NCBI GenBank assembly: GCA_949752745.1
Contig: OX457028.1
Location: 28,351,445-28,415,444 of the forward strand
Direction of reading: 5' to 3'
From: Protula sp. h YS-2021
Lineage: Eukaryota > Annelida > Polychaeta > Sabellida > Serpulidae
Length of the DNA: 64,000 bases
The translations under genes and the position numbers were made by a program. The notes under the pieces were generated by a model. The model saw nothing but the letters and a program-made list of their open reading frames with translations. It searched no databases and was not told the DNA's origin. The first letter of the stretch is position 1. Every line of letters begins with the position of its first letter. This document shows positions 1 through 12,889 of the stretch, piece after piece.

Positions 1-1165
1 ACATGTCAGCCAGATGTTTCACATAATGATATTTGACTAAAAGGCTACACCATATGAAAAACGCAGTAAACATGTATCACTGTATTCATGAAAAGGAAAA
101 CCTGGTCAAGTGCTCAAATCACACCTAATTGATGTGATAACTACATGTTTAACATTAGTTTGATTGTGGTTAACACTTCTGAATGTGGTGACCATGTGGT
201 TATCATATTGTGAAAATGCAGTTACAGTCTATTGTTAATACATATTATCTCATATGTGGCATAGAATTAAAATTGATCATAAATTGACAGGTTACATGAT
301 TAACATATAGTTATCACATAATAAATATGCATTGAAAATTAACTTAACTTTAACGTGTTTTCTTTATGGTTAAGTGTATGATTATCAACATATGTTTAAA
401 CTCATTACTATATGTTAAATGATATATGTTAATGATATATGGTAATAACACTGGTGAATAATGCAATTGCCATTTGTCTGGCTTAATTTGATTATGTCGC
501 AAATATGTGTCTTGCTCAAATTGGTTAAATATGTTTCCTACAGTGTAAACATACGGTGTTTGCCAATGGGCATGTATAGTTGGCGAAGATTCCTCATACA
601 TTGATTACGGATATGTCACAGAAGCCCTGCACACATGGCTCACAGTTCTGGCAGTCACATGAGCGAAATTCTTTGCTGCCAATATTCCCGAATGTTATCC
701 AAATGATATGCTGAACAAATGTAAGAAACGCAACTGTGAAAACTGTAAATGTATTATGTGAGAAAAACCTCAATATAAATAGATATAGCTGAAATGTTAA
801 GCTTTCTCTTTCTGAAAACAAAATCGACAATGCGTCAAAAAGAACAATGCCACGCTTAATTAAGCATACTCTCTTAATATCGAGTGTGTCCTCCACGAGC
901 TTCCCTTACTCTAATTAATTGCATCAAATTCTGTATTCTGTATCTCATCAAATTCTGTACAGACACGGTTATTGGGGATTCCAGGAGCCTGTCAGGCAGT
1001 GGGTGTTACCGGAAGTAATCGGTCTCGGAGATGTGACAGACGTATTCTTTAGTCCTATCTTGGGTAGTAAAATCATAAAAATAAGTATATGTTTAAGTAT
1101 TTGACGATGCTTATTAAATTTATAGTATGTTCAATTAGTAATCCGTTTTCTGGCGTCTGCCTTGA
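1..1165. other. gene-free intergenic DNA
   Basis: AT-rich sequence with short, unrelated open frames. I see no protein family, RNA gene or clear repeat structure, apart from simple reuse of words such as atatgttaa near 350-440. Confidence 0.5.
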
Positions 1166-1440
1166 CTAATTTGTCAAATAACCCAGTGAACATTCCATCG
1201 TCGATCTAAAGGTCGATTTCAGGTTGCGACCTTGATCCAACCAAACCACAACTAGTTGTGCCTGATCCCAAAAATACATCTTACTAACATCTTTGACACA
1301 ACGTTGAATAGATGTTGGAAAAGCGACATTATTTAAACGTTTCTTTTGGTCGCAATCAAAATGCTCTGACATCTAATCTTTGGCGCAACGTTGATAGACG
1401 TCGGAAAATCGACGTTGAACAGGCGTCAAATTAGGTGACA
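1166..1440. repeat. degenerate CAACGTTG-type repeat
   Basis: Short imperfect units built around CAACGTTG/ACGTCGG words. The phrase tttgacacaacgttgaa near 1291 recurs near 46970, so this is a dispersed family. Open frames here are products of the repeat and not genes. Related material follows at 1722-1920, 46830-47110 and 54700-55750. Confidence 0.5.
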
Positions 1441-1721
1441 ACCAAGAAACAGCCTCCTCGTGTTATCGCTCGCCGGAAATGGCAAACATGATACCCAGGA
1501 AATAGACCACATTTATATGCACCCCTAAAATTCCAAAGTAAAGCGAAAATATGAGATTTTTAAGAGCACGTAAGTTTTCCCACGTACTTTTGAAAAATAT
1601 TCATTGAAATCGACTTCATACATATCCCGCGTTAGCGGATGATCCAATTCTGAGGGTACTGCGACAGAGGTATGACCACCCTATGACTGTCACCGATACT
1701 AGATTAATATTTTCTAAACCC

Positions 1722-1920
1722 TTATACCACATCTATACAACGTTGCATAGCTGTCGGAAGATAGACATTGTTTCGACTTACATGTGCTAGCTGTAAGCAA
1801 CCTTGATCAGACGTAGGATAACTGAGGTGCATCCAACGTCGGAAGATAGGCGTTGTTTCGATTGCATCCACAAAATGAGCCGTTGATCCAACGTCTGGTG
1901 TGACGCCTGTCCAACGCTGT
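1722..1920. repeat. degenerate CAACGTTG/GACGTCGG repeat
   Basis: Imperfect direct repeats of caacgt(t/c)gg words running directly into the MITE that begins at 1921. It may be the outer part of an older copy of the same family. Confidence 0.4.
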
Positions 1921-2530
1921 CCCAGCAAACAAGACGTCAGAATGACATCAGAATGACGTCGAGTCGACGTGATGACCCGACGTTTCCGACGTCGGACTGA
2001 CGTGTCGGTTTTGGTTGTATATGAAATGGAACCGACGTCGGGTTTTCGACGTCAGAATGACGTCGGGTTCCGACCTAAATCCGACGTCGGAATTAAGTCG
2101 GTTTTAGGTTGTATATGAAATTGGAACCGACGTCGGATTCCGACCTGAAACTGACTAGAGTTACATAATTAGTAGATAATTAATCATTCAACTGCTGTTG
2201 AGAAATAAATACGAAAGCATTTTCCATGTAAATTTTTACAATCTAGGACAAAAAATACCGACGCGCCATCAAAATTCTAAAATTTTCATGTAAAAATTAC
2301 CTTTTTTCTTCCTCTTTTTCAAAATAACTTCCATTTCTGGTGAGCGATAATGAATGTTCATCGTTTTTGGTCGTTTTCGCAACGTCGGAATGACGTCCGA
2401 AAACCAACGTCACCTCGACGTCGGAATAAAGTCGGCTTTTGGGAAAATAGGTCAGAATATGGTTGTGAAGTCGTTGCGACCAAAATCCAACCATTTTTCA
2501 ACCAAAAAAAGACGTCGGCTGTTTGCTGGG
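1921..2530. mobile_element. MITE family A, copy 1
   Basis: It starts with cccagcaaac and ends with gtttgctggg, a perfect 10-bp terminal inverted repeat. The interior shares long stretches with 4551-4959, including the block from 2159 to about 2340 and the tail from 2340 to 2530, so this is one family with two copies in the window. The left third is packed with GACGTCGG/TGACGTC words. Flanking dinucleotides are gt on both sides, which could be a 2-bp target duplication. It has no coding capacity; open frames inside it are incidental. Confidence 0.75.
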
Positions 2531-4464
2531 GTTGAACGTCGCAATGTTTACTGGGAAGACAACAAAAAGGTGCAGTTAATTTGATCACTTGCTATGGCCA
2601 CCAGTGTATGATTATGGCTGCCGTACGTTGGTTTTGTCAGCGCCCTGTACTTGCTAAATAATTGATGCACCATTTACATTACCTAGTGTATAATTCATAC
2701 TCTTCTCCACACCCAACAAGGATCTTCTATGTAGGCAATCCTTGCCGACAAATAATGCCTGCTCCATTTGCATTTGGTGAGCGCAGCTGCGTCAAGTCGA
2801 TTGTATCTCAAAGCCATAAATACTTGCATTCATTGCTTGAGTCAACATCACTTGCAATTAACTAGGATTGTTTTTGTTGGTGGCCGCATTAATCAAGGAA
2901 GACATTGAAAGAACTCTTGTGACAGTCGCCTGATAATAAACAGTGTGTTTGGGGTTGTCAAAAATTTGTCATTCTGACCGACAAATAATTATCTTTTTGT
3001 GGGTGTTGTTGCGTTTTACAAAGCCTTAACCCGCAAGTTATACCAAGTAAAGTGTTGTTTCGCAGGTGGTAGTCAATTTCAAAATGCCTACAAGAATAAT
3101 GCAAAATATTCACTTTATTAACAAATGGACTCTAATGGGTCAAAATGTCATCGCAATCTCTTTAAAAAAACTTGGTTAAAGGTCATTAAAGGTCACTTCG
3201 ACAATCTGATCTCAGTGAGAAGACACTAAGCAATTGTTGTCCATAATGATGTCGTTTTGGACTTTTAGATGAAACTTATGCTTGAGCAACAAGTTATTCA
3301 AGTTGCTCATTCTGTGGTTCTCGATTCCACAAAGCAAACTGTTACTGCGACATGCATCACAAATAGCAGTGAATAAAAAAATCTATGATTCTGCGGACGT
3401 GTCTATCGTGCCTGGGCCTGTGAAGTGCTACGAGAGACCCCAAACAACTGCTCAGGTGAGGCAGCTTGCTCTGACAGGCATTGAGTGTTTACCATCAATA
3501 AATAGCCTCCGATATATGAACTCTACGCAGCCACTGCAATTGAAATTCAATTACAAGCTCTAAGACTACGTTGTTCAGTTTGTAATGTGAATAATTTAGT
3601 GATGCATGAAATTATAGATGTCTAAATTATGGATTCTCTCGGAGAAACAACTAACAGATCATTCTATGGATTTCTATTTATGCGTAGTAATTTTGCGAGT
3701 GGGTTTGGAGACATATGAAACTCGTTCCATGCGGTGATATTTCTGTTCTTTGCACTCCTATGTGGAAAGTGGATATTACAGAATTTAATAGCAGTTTTTA
3801 TCATAGCAAGGATATAGAACATTGAATCGGTAAGGTTAATAATTCACTTGAAGCAAGTGATACAGTGTTAATAGAATTATGGGCTTCTGTTGTCAGCTAA
3901 TTACTTCCGCAGTAGTTGATATAGGCTCCGATAGCGAAAGACCTATGTCCATTTGTCTGCCGTGACAAAAGGCTCCTCACCCAGTAACGTCCCCTGCCAC
4001 GACCTTTTAACACCAAGACGGAAATGTGGAAATGTACCAAATTTTTTCAATGGCAGAGGGATGTATCGGGGTATTATTATTTGGGAAATACTTCTTAATT
4101 GGGTCGGAAGTGCTTGTTGGATCTGACTCTCACAAACGAATAAGCGGCTGTTCCAACAGACCCTAATTTTAAAAGTCACCACATTGAGAAGCTTGTTAAT
4201 TTATTTTTCATGCGATTTGAGCCTAGTTGTATATAGTTCCAGAAAGAAGATGCTTTCATATCGTTAAAGTAGCTCTGTGATAAGTCTAGACTGCTTAAAC
4301 TGGGTTGTTTTTTTTTAGGAAGTATGACTGCATTACCAAACTTTAAAAAACCCATTGGCTTGCCATTTCAGGAAAAATTGGTGAATTTAGGAATGTTGAG
4401 TGCCGTAAGGGGTTTTAATCCTGTTAAACACACTCATTGAGGACCTGGTGCAATTACTCGACTC
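2531..4464. other. gene-free intergenic DNA
   Basis: Several short open frames lie on both strands (for example 3282-3563 plus and 3943-4182 minus). None resembles a protein family I recognise, and none has a supporting promoter or splice context. I annotate no gene here. Confidence 0.4.
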
Positions 4465-4959
4465 CCCAGCAAACATTAAGACCTCAGAATGACGTCAGGT
4501 TTACCACCTTGAAACGACCAGTCTTAGACACGTCTTACAAAAATAGTCTAGAGTTATATAATTAATAGATAATTAATCATTCAACTGCTGTTGTGAAATA
4601 CATACGAAAGCATTTTCCACCTAAGTTTTTACAATCTAGGAAGAAAAATACCGACGCGCCATCAAAATTCTAAAATTTTCATGTAAAAGTTACGTTTTTT
4701 CTTCCTCTTTTTCAAAATTACTTCCGGTGAGTGATAATAAATGTTCATCGCTTTTTGGTTGTTTTTGCAACGTCGGCATGACGTCAGAAAATCGACGTTT
4801 CCTCGACGTCGGAATAAAGTCGGGTTTTAGGGAAATAGGTCGTGACGTAATTCTACCCATTTTACAACCTTATTTCAATCAGACTATGGTTGTGAAGTGG
4901 TTGCGACCAAAATCCAACCTTTTTTTTTCAACCAAAAAAGACGTCGGTTTTTTGCTGGG
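4465..4959. mobile_element. MITE family A, copy 2
   Basis: It begins cccagcaaac and ends tttgctggg, matching the termini of the copy at 1921-2530. From 4551 onward it is clearly homologous to copy 1, with an extra segment of about 45 bp around 4845-4890. Most of the repetitive left part of copy 1 is missing. The flanking dinucleotide is tc on both sides, again consistent with a 2-bp target duplication. Confidence 0.75.
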
Positions 4960-5381
4960 TCATATCTTCTGATTACACAAATTCTGGAGATGTCCCCTTT
5001 AGTAATCGAACGTCAGCCTGTAGTCGCCTTAATAGTCACTTCTAACCACGGCATTTAAACATATTTCTCCTCGCTTGCATGAAATCCCAATAAAATAAGT
5101 TATGAATTTCATGTCTGTGAAAGGTTCAGGACACTCTTAGCCTCATAATCTGTCTGTTAGGTGGATACCTTACAGACCAAATTCATCATCCAATGCTTTT
5201 CACCAGGCTGCTATGGTATTAGGACACACATGCTGATGAAATTCCACTTTCACTATTTCTTTTGTTATATCAATGAATAACTTGTACATCAAACATTATT
5301 TCTTACTAATATAAAAAATAAAGCCATTATGAAAATTTATTTTCTGATATCGTAAGTTTTATTTTGAGAGAAATATTTGTG

Positions 5382-5700
5382 CAACTGATATCAAAAATTA
5401 TTTTAGGGATATATTATTTTCTTGAACTACATGAATAATTTTATTTAAAGAACAATCCTAACAGATGCTATCAACATCATTTTGAAACCAAAAAAAAAGT
5501 CAATAATTAAATTAGTGATATTACTAATTTGTGCTTCTAATAACTGATACCATAAATTATTTTAATGATATAATATTTTCATGAACTACTTGAATATTTT
5601 TATTTAAAAATATATTTCAAACAGATTTCATCGACATCATTTTGAAAAAAAAAATAAAATCATGACATCAATAACTAAATGTGTGATATTACTAATTCGA
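5382..5700. repeat. diverged ~159-bp tandem duplication
   Basis: Two AT-rich units share aactgata..., gaactac(a/t)tgaat..., catcattttgaaa and gtgatattactaatt in the same order, the second offset by about 159 bp. It is non-coding. Confidence 0.6.
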
Positions 5701-6096
5701 TATTTTACATAAATTGCCAATTAAAAAGTTTCGCTACATGCACAAGTTATGCATTTACTGCTGAATTACTGACATCAGTAATTATGTTTGGACATGAATA
5801 TAACTGGCTGATATCCTTAATTCATCTGTTACAATTTTCTGTTGATTTGCATTTCCAGACATGGAGTTTTTTTCCTGTTTGCTTTCATGTTGCACGACAA
5901 ACACAGACAACCCATTTACGTAAAATATATTACCACCCAAACGCTGTCTCCATTCATCAAATATTTTTCTATATTTTATACTCCAGGTATTGATTCTCTG
6001 CTATAATATGGTTGAAAATAAATAACTACAGTGTATAATACTGTTGAAGTATGCTGTTATAAAATGAATTAATCTATCATTTTAATAACCCTGAAC

Positions 6097-6905
6097 TAAA
6101 TATAGGGTTCCGGACCATACTCCTCGGGACAATACCCCTCGGATGATACCCCCGACAATACCCCGCAGACGATACTAACCCCTCTAGGACCATACCCACC
6201 CCGTGCCAATACCCCCAACCAGAATATTTCCAATTTTCAACGTTACAGCAAAATGAACAGAAAAAGTACAGCGACATGTTTTATTTATAGCGGCATGTTT
6301 TATTTCTCTCCAACACTATGTTTAATCTTTAAATCGATGTATCGAGTCTGCGTCTCATTCACAGTCAAACTTGCAAGTTCATAGTCCACATCTTTCAAAA
6401 CTGAATATTGTGCGCTACAGACCATAAGCAATAAATTTTGTGACTCCGGAGACGCTTAGCACAAAACTGCAACAACTCCGTTGGGCGGCAGAATTAATTG
6501 CAATAACTTGGGGCGCGAATTGATAATTGCAGTTATTTCCATAACATTAAATTGCATTTATAAACCTTTTAACTAGGTCATAGAGGATTTTTTTTTATGT
6601 ACAATAGCTTTTATCAATGGATCACATGAGATGAGTTGAAAGCGTCATACTCATTTCAACTAGGTCATAGCAAAATGGCTTAGGTTTTAACTACAGATCA
6701 CAGAACTGTATCAGTTTGTTATTCGTTAATGAAAATCTTTAAAATGAAAATTGAAAAAAAAAATGATGGTGAGGGGGGGGGGGGGAGTATTGGCACGGGA
6801 GTTCATGATCCTAGGGGCGGAGGGGGTATGGTTTGGGGCGGTATTGTCAGGGGTATGATCCCGGGGGTATTGTGTGGGGTTATTGTCCTAGACCCCTAAA
6901 TATAT
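6097..6905. mobile_element. MITE-like element with long inverted repeats
   Basis: About 120 bp at 6100-6225 (caatacccc, accatacc and similar words) is repeated in inverted orientation at about 6770-6895. The arms face each other across ~550 bp of AT-rich, non-coding DNA. Arm ends read tagggttccgg and its diverged complement cctagacccctaa, with ctaaatata on both flanks. The arms have diverged, so it is an old, non-autonomous insertion. Confidence 0.65.
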
Positions 6906-7783
6906 ATTCAAAGCTTTTAGGCGCCACAGTGTTTGAATCAAATTGGCACATCTTAAAAGCCTTAGAAACAAATTAGAAATTTTAGTTTTCATATAAGTAG
7001 CTGAGTCATTATGTCGTCTGCGAGATTTACGTTAAAAATAGGACTCCAGTTTTTTTTTTATAAACACAGAAGCAGGAAAACTTAGAAACACAGCAGTAAA
7101 TTGAGAAATACATTAAATTCACTTTGAAATAGATACGGCGCTTTTTGTGTAAGGAACCCGTTATGATAACTATAGATACGCCATGGGACAGAAAATCAAC
7201 TGTTAGTGCATTTTTCTAATTTGTTTCTACATGTTTTTTTTTCACTGGAAGCCTGCGAGTTTCCTCTACTGAGCATGCGCACTTGAAACCGTGAACTGAC
7301 TTAGGTTACGCGCTGTTCTAACTCTGCTGACGGCGTGACATTTTGCCTCGATAGTCTCGAAATCTACTGGGTTCTGCTCGCGCAGCTTCGAATCTTGCTG
7401 ACTGCGGTGCCATTTTATTTACCTCAGACTATCTGTATTCGGGAAAACACACCTGTGTGACACCACGCTCACTGCAAGAACAAATTTTCACCTCTGACAC
7501 ATTCCGGGTAGAGGGTGGGGTGCCGGTCTCACATACCAGCAAGTTTGAAAAGTCCTTTGGTCAAAAGCGAATATTCCGGCTAATTACCCTTTTTAAGAAA
7601 GAAACTGGCGATGTAGACCACATCTGGCCCAAGATTACCCTCATTCTCCGCGCTCTGGTAACAGATATACTACCTGGGATTTAGTCACACAGCCACGCAC
7701 GTGACTACACAAACAGAATGAATACCATATGGGCTTGTCCTCACGAAGTGTAAATAAAACACACTTTTTTGTGTATCTTTGCA
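6906..7783. other. intergenic DNA upstream of the DIRS-like region
   Basis: No recognised gene. The part from about 7250 to 7690 is less AT-rich than its surroundings and has an open frame at 7457-7684 that I cannot assign. It may be 5' sequence of the retroelement downstream, but nothing proves this. Confidence 0.3.
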
Positions 7784-8075
7784 GTGTTATTAATCAGAGA
7801 AGGCAATCATGTCACAAAGTCGGGACTCAGGTGGCAGAAGACACCATTCGGGAGAACGATCACACGCGAAACAGCGCAGAGAACGCCATTCCCATGGCGA
7901 GAGTCCTAGGTCACATGATGCAAGGTCACGTGACCAAATTCGACACAAATCCGAGTCTAGTGTGCCCAAGCGAAAACCCAGTAGGACACTGAGCATCCAA
8001 AGGGAGGATTCAGATGAAGAAACACGCCATATTCTGCAAGGAAAATACCCTAGTAAATACGGCAATAAAACGTAA
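7784..8075 (+). CDS. Arg/Ser/His-rich exon-like open frame
   Basis: An ATG at 7809 opens 88 codons rich in Ser, Arg, His and charged residues, like an RS-type or retroelement gag N-terminus. A splice-acceptor-like tract (tatctttgcag) ends near 7784. A donor-like gtaagt sits at 8072 just before the frame closes, so it looks like an internal or first exon. A reading frame compatible with continuation starts after gctgcag near 9213. It could be the first coding exon of the DIRS-like gag, but it lies outside the inverted repeat at 8225-8420, which argues against that or means the inverted repeat is not the true element end. It could also be a host exon. Confidence 0.3.
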
Positions 8076-8224
8076 GTTTCACATCATATGACATTACAAA
8101 TCAAAAATTTTTTAAAGCTTTTGGTACGGGGTTTCAGTGCTGCTTCATAACAAAACAGCTGAAGACATTTTTCTCTAAAAACAGATTTTTACTTCGCAAA
8201 AGCTAATGTTTTGCATCTCTCCAC

Positions 8225-8420
8225 GCTTAAACGGGATTTTCATATTGCGGCAATACAACGCACACAATATGAATGATTTTTTTTTCTGCAAGTGCGTGGC
8301 TGTTTTCAAACCCTAGGCTCTCAAGATGGCCGTATTTGGTAATGTTGAGGGCCAGGCAAATTGAGAACGACTTGTGTAAGTATCACGTGATCACATTCCT
8401 TTTTATGCGCTCACAGGAAA
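8225..8420 (+). repeat. left inverted repeat of DIRS-like element
   Basis: Shares blocks with the reverse complement of 12890-13090, including gcaatacaac, gtgcgtggctgttttcaaa, ggctctcaagatg and tatcacgtga in the same order. The arms are well diverged, so the element is old. Confidence 0.6.
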
Positions 8421-9213
8421 CAGACGTGCTTTCTTAAGGAATAAAATTGCCTTTCGATTTTTTTTCTAGAATTTGTTCTCAGGATAACAAAGATACTTTG
8501 TATTTCTGGTTACTTATGTTCTTACTGCGGTACATGCCTTTTTGCGGGATAACTATCTGTTTGTGTACCTGAAAGAGGGCGTGGCACTGGCGTTCGAGTT
8601 GCTGGTCACGAGGAAGCAATAATGGCGGCATCTCCCGTACAGGGTTCCTCGTAATTCTCCACAGATCAGTTAAAGGATTTACGTTTATCTGGAGTAAGTA
8701 TAGGAACCTCCACACAAGATCAGTTGGTCCAATTAGCGCCTTTCTGTTGCCTATCACAGCTCCAAACCACCTAATCGCCATTGGTTTGCCAGCGCTGGTT
8801 GAATTAGCAGTTCTTGTGGCTTTATACGTTTCTAGCTAGATTCTTTGGGTTACCGCTGCTCGTCACTTCCCTGTGGGCTCATTGGGATTGAGTGGCTCTG
8901 ACCACCTGTGTAGAGGTAGGAGAGCCTTCCCTCCTGAGCAGTGGGTGCCAAAGTTGACTCTCCCATGGGAAGCAATGGGATATCTCATCTAGGGTTAACC
9001 CTTGCTTCTTCCCTCCCACCAAGCTTGGGTCAGGATAGGAAACGAAGGTAATTTACTAGTGGGTCGTGCCCCTGTAGTTATTGCATGGTTGCTTACCTTT
9101 CTTTCTAGTTGTAGGTATAGCGGATCCAGAGGGAGCGATGCACGCTGCAACTTGTGGACACCCATCCTTTCGCAGATAACCCTAACTCGTTTGTATGATA
9201 AGTGTAGGCTGCA

Positions 9214-9819
9214 GATGACTTAGCTCTATGCGATGAGGACAACATATGCATTCAATGTAAACAATTGTCTTATGTTGAGTGGAAAGCTATTTATACAAAT
9301 AAGCTGAAGAATCAGCGACCCAAAGAACCCCCCCCCCCCCCCCGCATCCCCAACGAGTGCTCAGAGGAGAGCCAGAAAGTATGGGTGGGATCCAGCAAGT
9401 GTCGAAAGAAGACCAAGTTAAGCAGCTATGTGTCATCGGAGACGGTTGCAGTATTAGATACAGACAAGAAAGTTGATTGTGCGAAGCCTGGCCCTCGTCA
9501 CAGTCGGCATTCTGTACCCCTGCCAGAGACAGAGCTTACCAGGGGATAAAGTGACCGATGTTGGAGCCACGAAATCGATTTTATGCGAGCCTTCAAACAA
9601 TTAAAGTCAATGATCCAGCTACGCCGAGATGCCTTCTTATTCCATGGCTGGTCTTCCATCAAAGCGGTTTGGGAGTTGCGTCATACAGATGTGCTTAGCC
9701 AGAGAGAGCTCTTCCCAGCCAAAGAGATGGAGAATAGGGTTTTATGCCAGAATCTGGCTCTAAGGGCCAGCAAGGCAAGTAGAAACGAACTCCGACACCA
9801 CGTAGAGATGAGGCACTGA
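9214..9819 (+). pseudogene. DIRS gag-like fragments
   Basis: A frame running from an acceptor-like gctgcag near 9213 through 9549 has a short Cys-rich stretch (pattern C-x5-C-x2-C) followed by a proline run encoded by a C tract. A second fragment (ATG 9583 to 9819) has the Leu/Lys-rich character seen before the polymerase in DIRS ORF1. The two are separated by a stop at 9547-9549. I cannot name a domain with certainty. The position directly upstream of the RT fragment is the main reason for the gag call. Confidence 0.4.
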
Positions 9820-9954
9820 TCTCCAGGAGATGTCGTTTGTTTATAAAAAACAGAGTGTTTTCTGAATTGCAAAGAGTCTTGGCCCATAGCAGGGAATGCT
9901 AAGATAATTTTACAAGGCTTCGGAAGAGATGGGTACCCCTCGACGAGTTATCAG

Positions 9955-10640
9955 TTGCTTCCGTCAAGGATATCTCCTTTCATTCAAGGAGGATGCACCC
10001 CACCCATCCTTCTCAGGACATGTCCAGGAACTCCTGAACAAAAACGCGATCCGGAAAATGAAATGCCAGACTCTGAAGTAGGCTTTTTCAGTCGGGTCTT
10101 TCTAGTTCCCAAACGAACGGGGGTTTGGAGAACGGTGGTGGATTTGTTCGGCTTAAATAAATTCTTACAACCACCATCTTCCGAATGGACACGGCTCAGG
10201 TAATAAAAGAAGTCAACAGGGAATATAGAGTACGTCAGTCGATCTACCAGACGCCTATCTTCATGTCCCTATAAATCCGGCCAGCCGGAAATATCTGTAC
10301 TTTCAAGTGCAAGAAAAGGGTACGGGTTTCTAGACCTTCCATTCAGCCTGTCAACTGCCACTATGTATTTTCCAGAACAATGATAGTCCTCAAGACGTGG
10401 GTCAGGCTCGGGCTCAAGAACATGCTAGTGTTTCAATATTTAAACGATTGCTTCCTGGCTCATCAGGAGAGAGCTCAGGCCAGGCATCAAACCCGATACC
10501 CAGTGAAGCAAGCGCTGAATGCAGGACTACTGGTAAACATTTCAAAGTCAGAACTCATGCCCAAGCAGCAAATGATCTTCCTGAAAGGTGGGATTTGGAG
10601 CTTTCCAAAGGAGAAAATAGTAGGGATGATTGCCTAAGAC
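9955..10640 (+). pseudogene. DIRS-like reverse transcriptase, broken
   Basis: Fragments in shifting frames match the order of DIRS-type RT. A stretch with FFSRVFLVPKRTG and VVDLFGLNKFL (about 10078-10170) corresponds to the early RT motifs. Text reading DAYLHVP-like follows near 10245-10270 in another frame. A frame at 10380-10637 contains YLNDCFLAHQ, equivalent to the catalytic YxDD box but with Asn in place of the first Asp, so catalysis would be lost. At least two frame changes and stops break it. The plus orientation agrees with the downstream recombinase remnant. Confidence 0.7.
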
Positions 10641-11159
10641 ATCAAAGGTATCCGTCCTACCTATCCCATGACATTATCCACCATGGAGTCACCACTGAGG
10701 CAAAACGGTTCCACCAGGCAAGCTCCATTACATGAAGTTCCGAGCTGTAACAAGGACGGCAGGAACTCACTTGAAGGAGCCAAGCAAGCAAGTGTCTATC
10801 CTCAAGCAAGCCATCAAGGACGTCCAGTGGTGGATTATCTCAAGTCACATGACCGAGAGTGGTCCGTTTAAACCCTCACACGCTCTCTGTCGATCCAGAC
10901 CGAAGTATCATTGAAAGAGTGGGTTTTTGTTTCAAGGCAAGTCGTTGAAGGACGTCTTGCTGCTACAGCTGACATCAAAACACATCAATTGATTTGAGCT
11001 GATGAGAGTCTGGCTACCTCTGTCTCAGCTACTTCCTGCTCTCACCGGCAGAGCCTCGAAGGTACTATTAGACAACTCCACAGCGGTACTTTATCTTCCT
11101 AAGCAGGGGACATTCAGTTAAGGGAACTTACACAACTGACCGGTGAAATCTTATATCTT

Positions 11160-11560
11160 GCGAGGGCACACGGCATTCTGCTACTAATGGAACAAAGTCT
11201 CAATGAACTAGCAGATCTGTCGTCCAGAGTAGGCAAAGTAGTTCAGACAGAATGGTACCTAGAGAAGAATTCATTTCAATTCATTCAGGTAGTGGCTCCG
11301 TGGGGTCCACCCTACATGGACCTGTTTGCAAACTCGCTTACAACCCAGCTACCAAGATCTGTCTTCCTTTGCCCCGATCCACAATCTTGGGGGATAGATG
11401 CAATAAAGGGTCAGGTACAGACAAGTCTTAAACCTAATTCTATCCAAAACGCCTCTGTTCAAGAGGAGCCGAGTCATTCTGATCGCTCCATGGCAATCGC
11501 AAGCCCTTTGCCACACACGCCTTCCCTGCGAAACTGAATGGGAAAACGCCAATCCCGCTC
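11160..11560 (+). pseudogene. DIRS-like RNase H region, broken
   Basis: The frame 11187-11537 contains NELADLSSRVG followed by MDLFANSLTTQLP and a PDPQSWGIDAI-like stretch. These resemble the region after RT in DIRS elements, where RNase H ends with a conserved D-L-F-A motif. The ORF is truncated at both ends. Confidence 0.55.
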
Positions 11561-11669
11561 CATAGTTGCTGGATCCGAGGGTTTTGTTCCTATCTCAACT
11601 TCTTGAGAAGACCAGGGCTCCGCGAAAGGAATGATACTCAAAATGATAAAAATTCAAAAGCCTTAGAGG

Positions 11670-11906
11670 GCTTCTCCAGGAGTAGTAGCCGATTTTATGG
11701 CCTATTTACATGAGAACCTGCATCTTAGGCCCTCACTAATAGAAGGGTATAGGTTAGCCATTGCCATCTCGCTGAAAACAATATCAGGCCGCTACCAAGG
11801 GAAGGCCTTGAATGTCCTTTTGTTACAGCAAGAAATTCAAACAGTGACAGTGTGTAGCCTTCCAGAGCAAGCGGGAACGATCCTAAAAACAATCGCCCAA
11901 AGCTAA
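11670..11906 (+). pseudogene. DIRS-like tyrosine recombinase N-terminus, truncated
   Basis: Frame 11697-11906 has the sense of a DIRS recombinase N-terminal SAM-like domain: an F/M-A-Y-L start, then LRPSLIEGYRLAIA, where the Ser/Ile-x-x-Tyr-x-x-Ala-Ile pattern is typical. The catalytic R-H-R-Y part is not visible. About 700 bp up to the inverted repeat hold no open frame of use. Confidence 0.5.
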
Positions 11907-12889
11907 GGGCGGGGGAGGAAAGCAGCCCGCCCCACAGTAGGCAGTGTTCGAGAAGCCGGTGACTGACACGTTTCTTCTCCTATTGTGACGTTATTTGAGC
12001 CTTAAGCAACCCAGGAGCATATGTGCCAGTGGCCTCTTTTTGTGAACTTGAGTTATTATTATCTTCGAAACTCCCAGATTTAGTTAACCTGTTCAGTCAG
12101 CAGAAATACAAGATTTAATCCTTTTGTAAAGATTATTTAACCTACTAAACTGTATGTCCGTTAGTTCGCTGTCGCCCACTATTGGTTGGCCATACCATCT
12201 GCGGGAGGCTGGTCGGGGGATGATAAGAGTCGATGGAAGAGATAGGGGATAATTATAGGCTATCCTTTCCCCCTCTTCAAGGACTCTTGTGCAATGCGAT
12301 TGTCCGCATAGTCGGTTTCTACGACTTACGTTTGTGATTGATACACTCACTCATTTTTCAGAGACCCTTTCTTCTTGAAAGGTGAGGAGGGGGCAGCCAA
12401 GTACTTGTGATGGGCGAAATATTCACTAGTTAGTTGGCTCTACACACGGGTTAACCCTAGAGCCTCCTCTGGGATGGGTCGACCCACAAGGGAAGCGCCT
12501 CCTGAGTTGGACTACCCATCGTTTGGTTGTACCTCTGTTGGAGCTTAACTCTAGTGTGCCCCGTTGGTATGGCTTCACCCACCTCTGTCTGATCAGACCG
12601 TTATGCTGTGGCGAATTAAAAGTTGCGGTTTTATTTAATCATAGTTTATTCGAATTTCTAATTATTTTACAATTGTGAAAGTATAGTTCGTATTTCATAA
12701 AAAGTGAAGATTTTCTATACTGGACTTATCCTTTGAGTTATACCCCTGGGCCAGTTTTAAGTCCTATTTAAAGGTGAAGATTAGCGAACGTTAGTTTTGC
12801 AAAGCCAAACTCATTTTTGTTAAGTAACACGTTTTTGTCTCCATCTTTAAGGGAGTCATGACCCGCCTTTCATCCATCCCCTTCAAACC

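Noticed and set aside
1722..1928. Minus-strand frame near 1.8 kb as a small protein
   Set aside because: Entirely composed of CAACGT/ACGTCGG repeat units.
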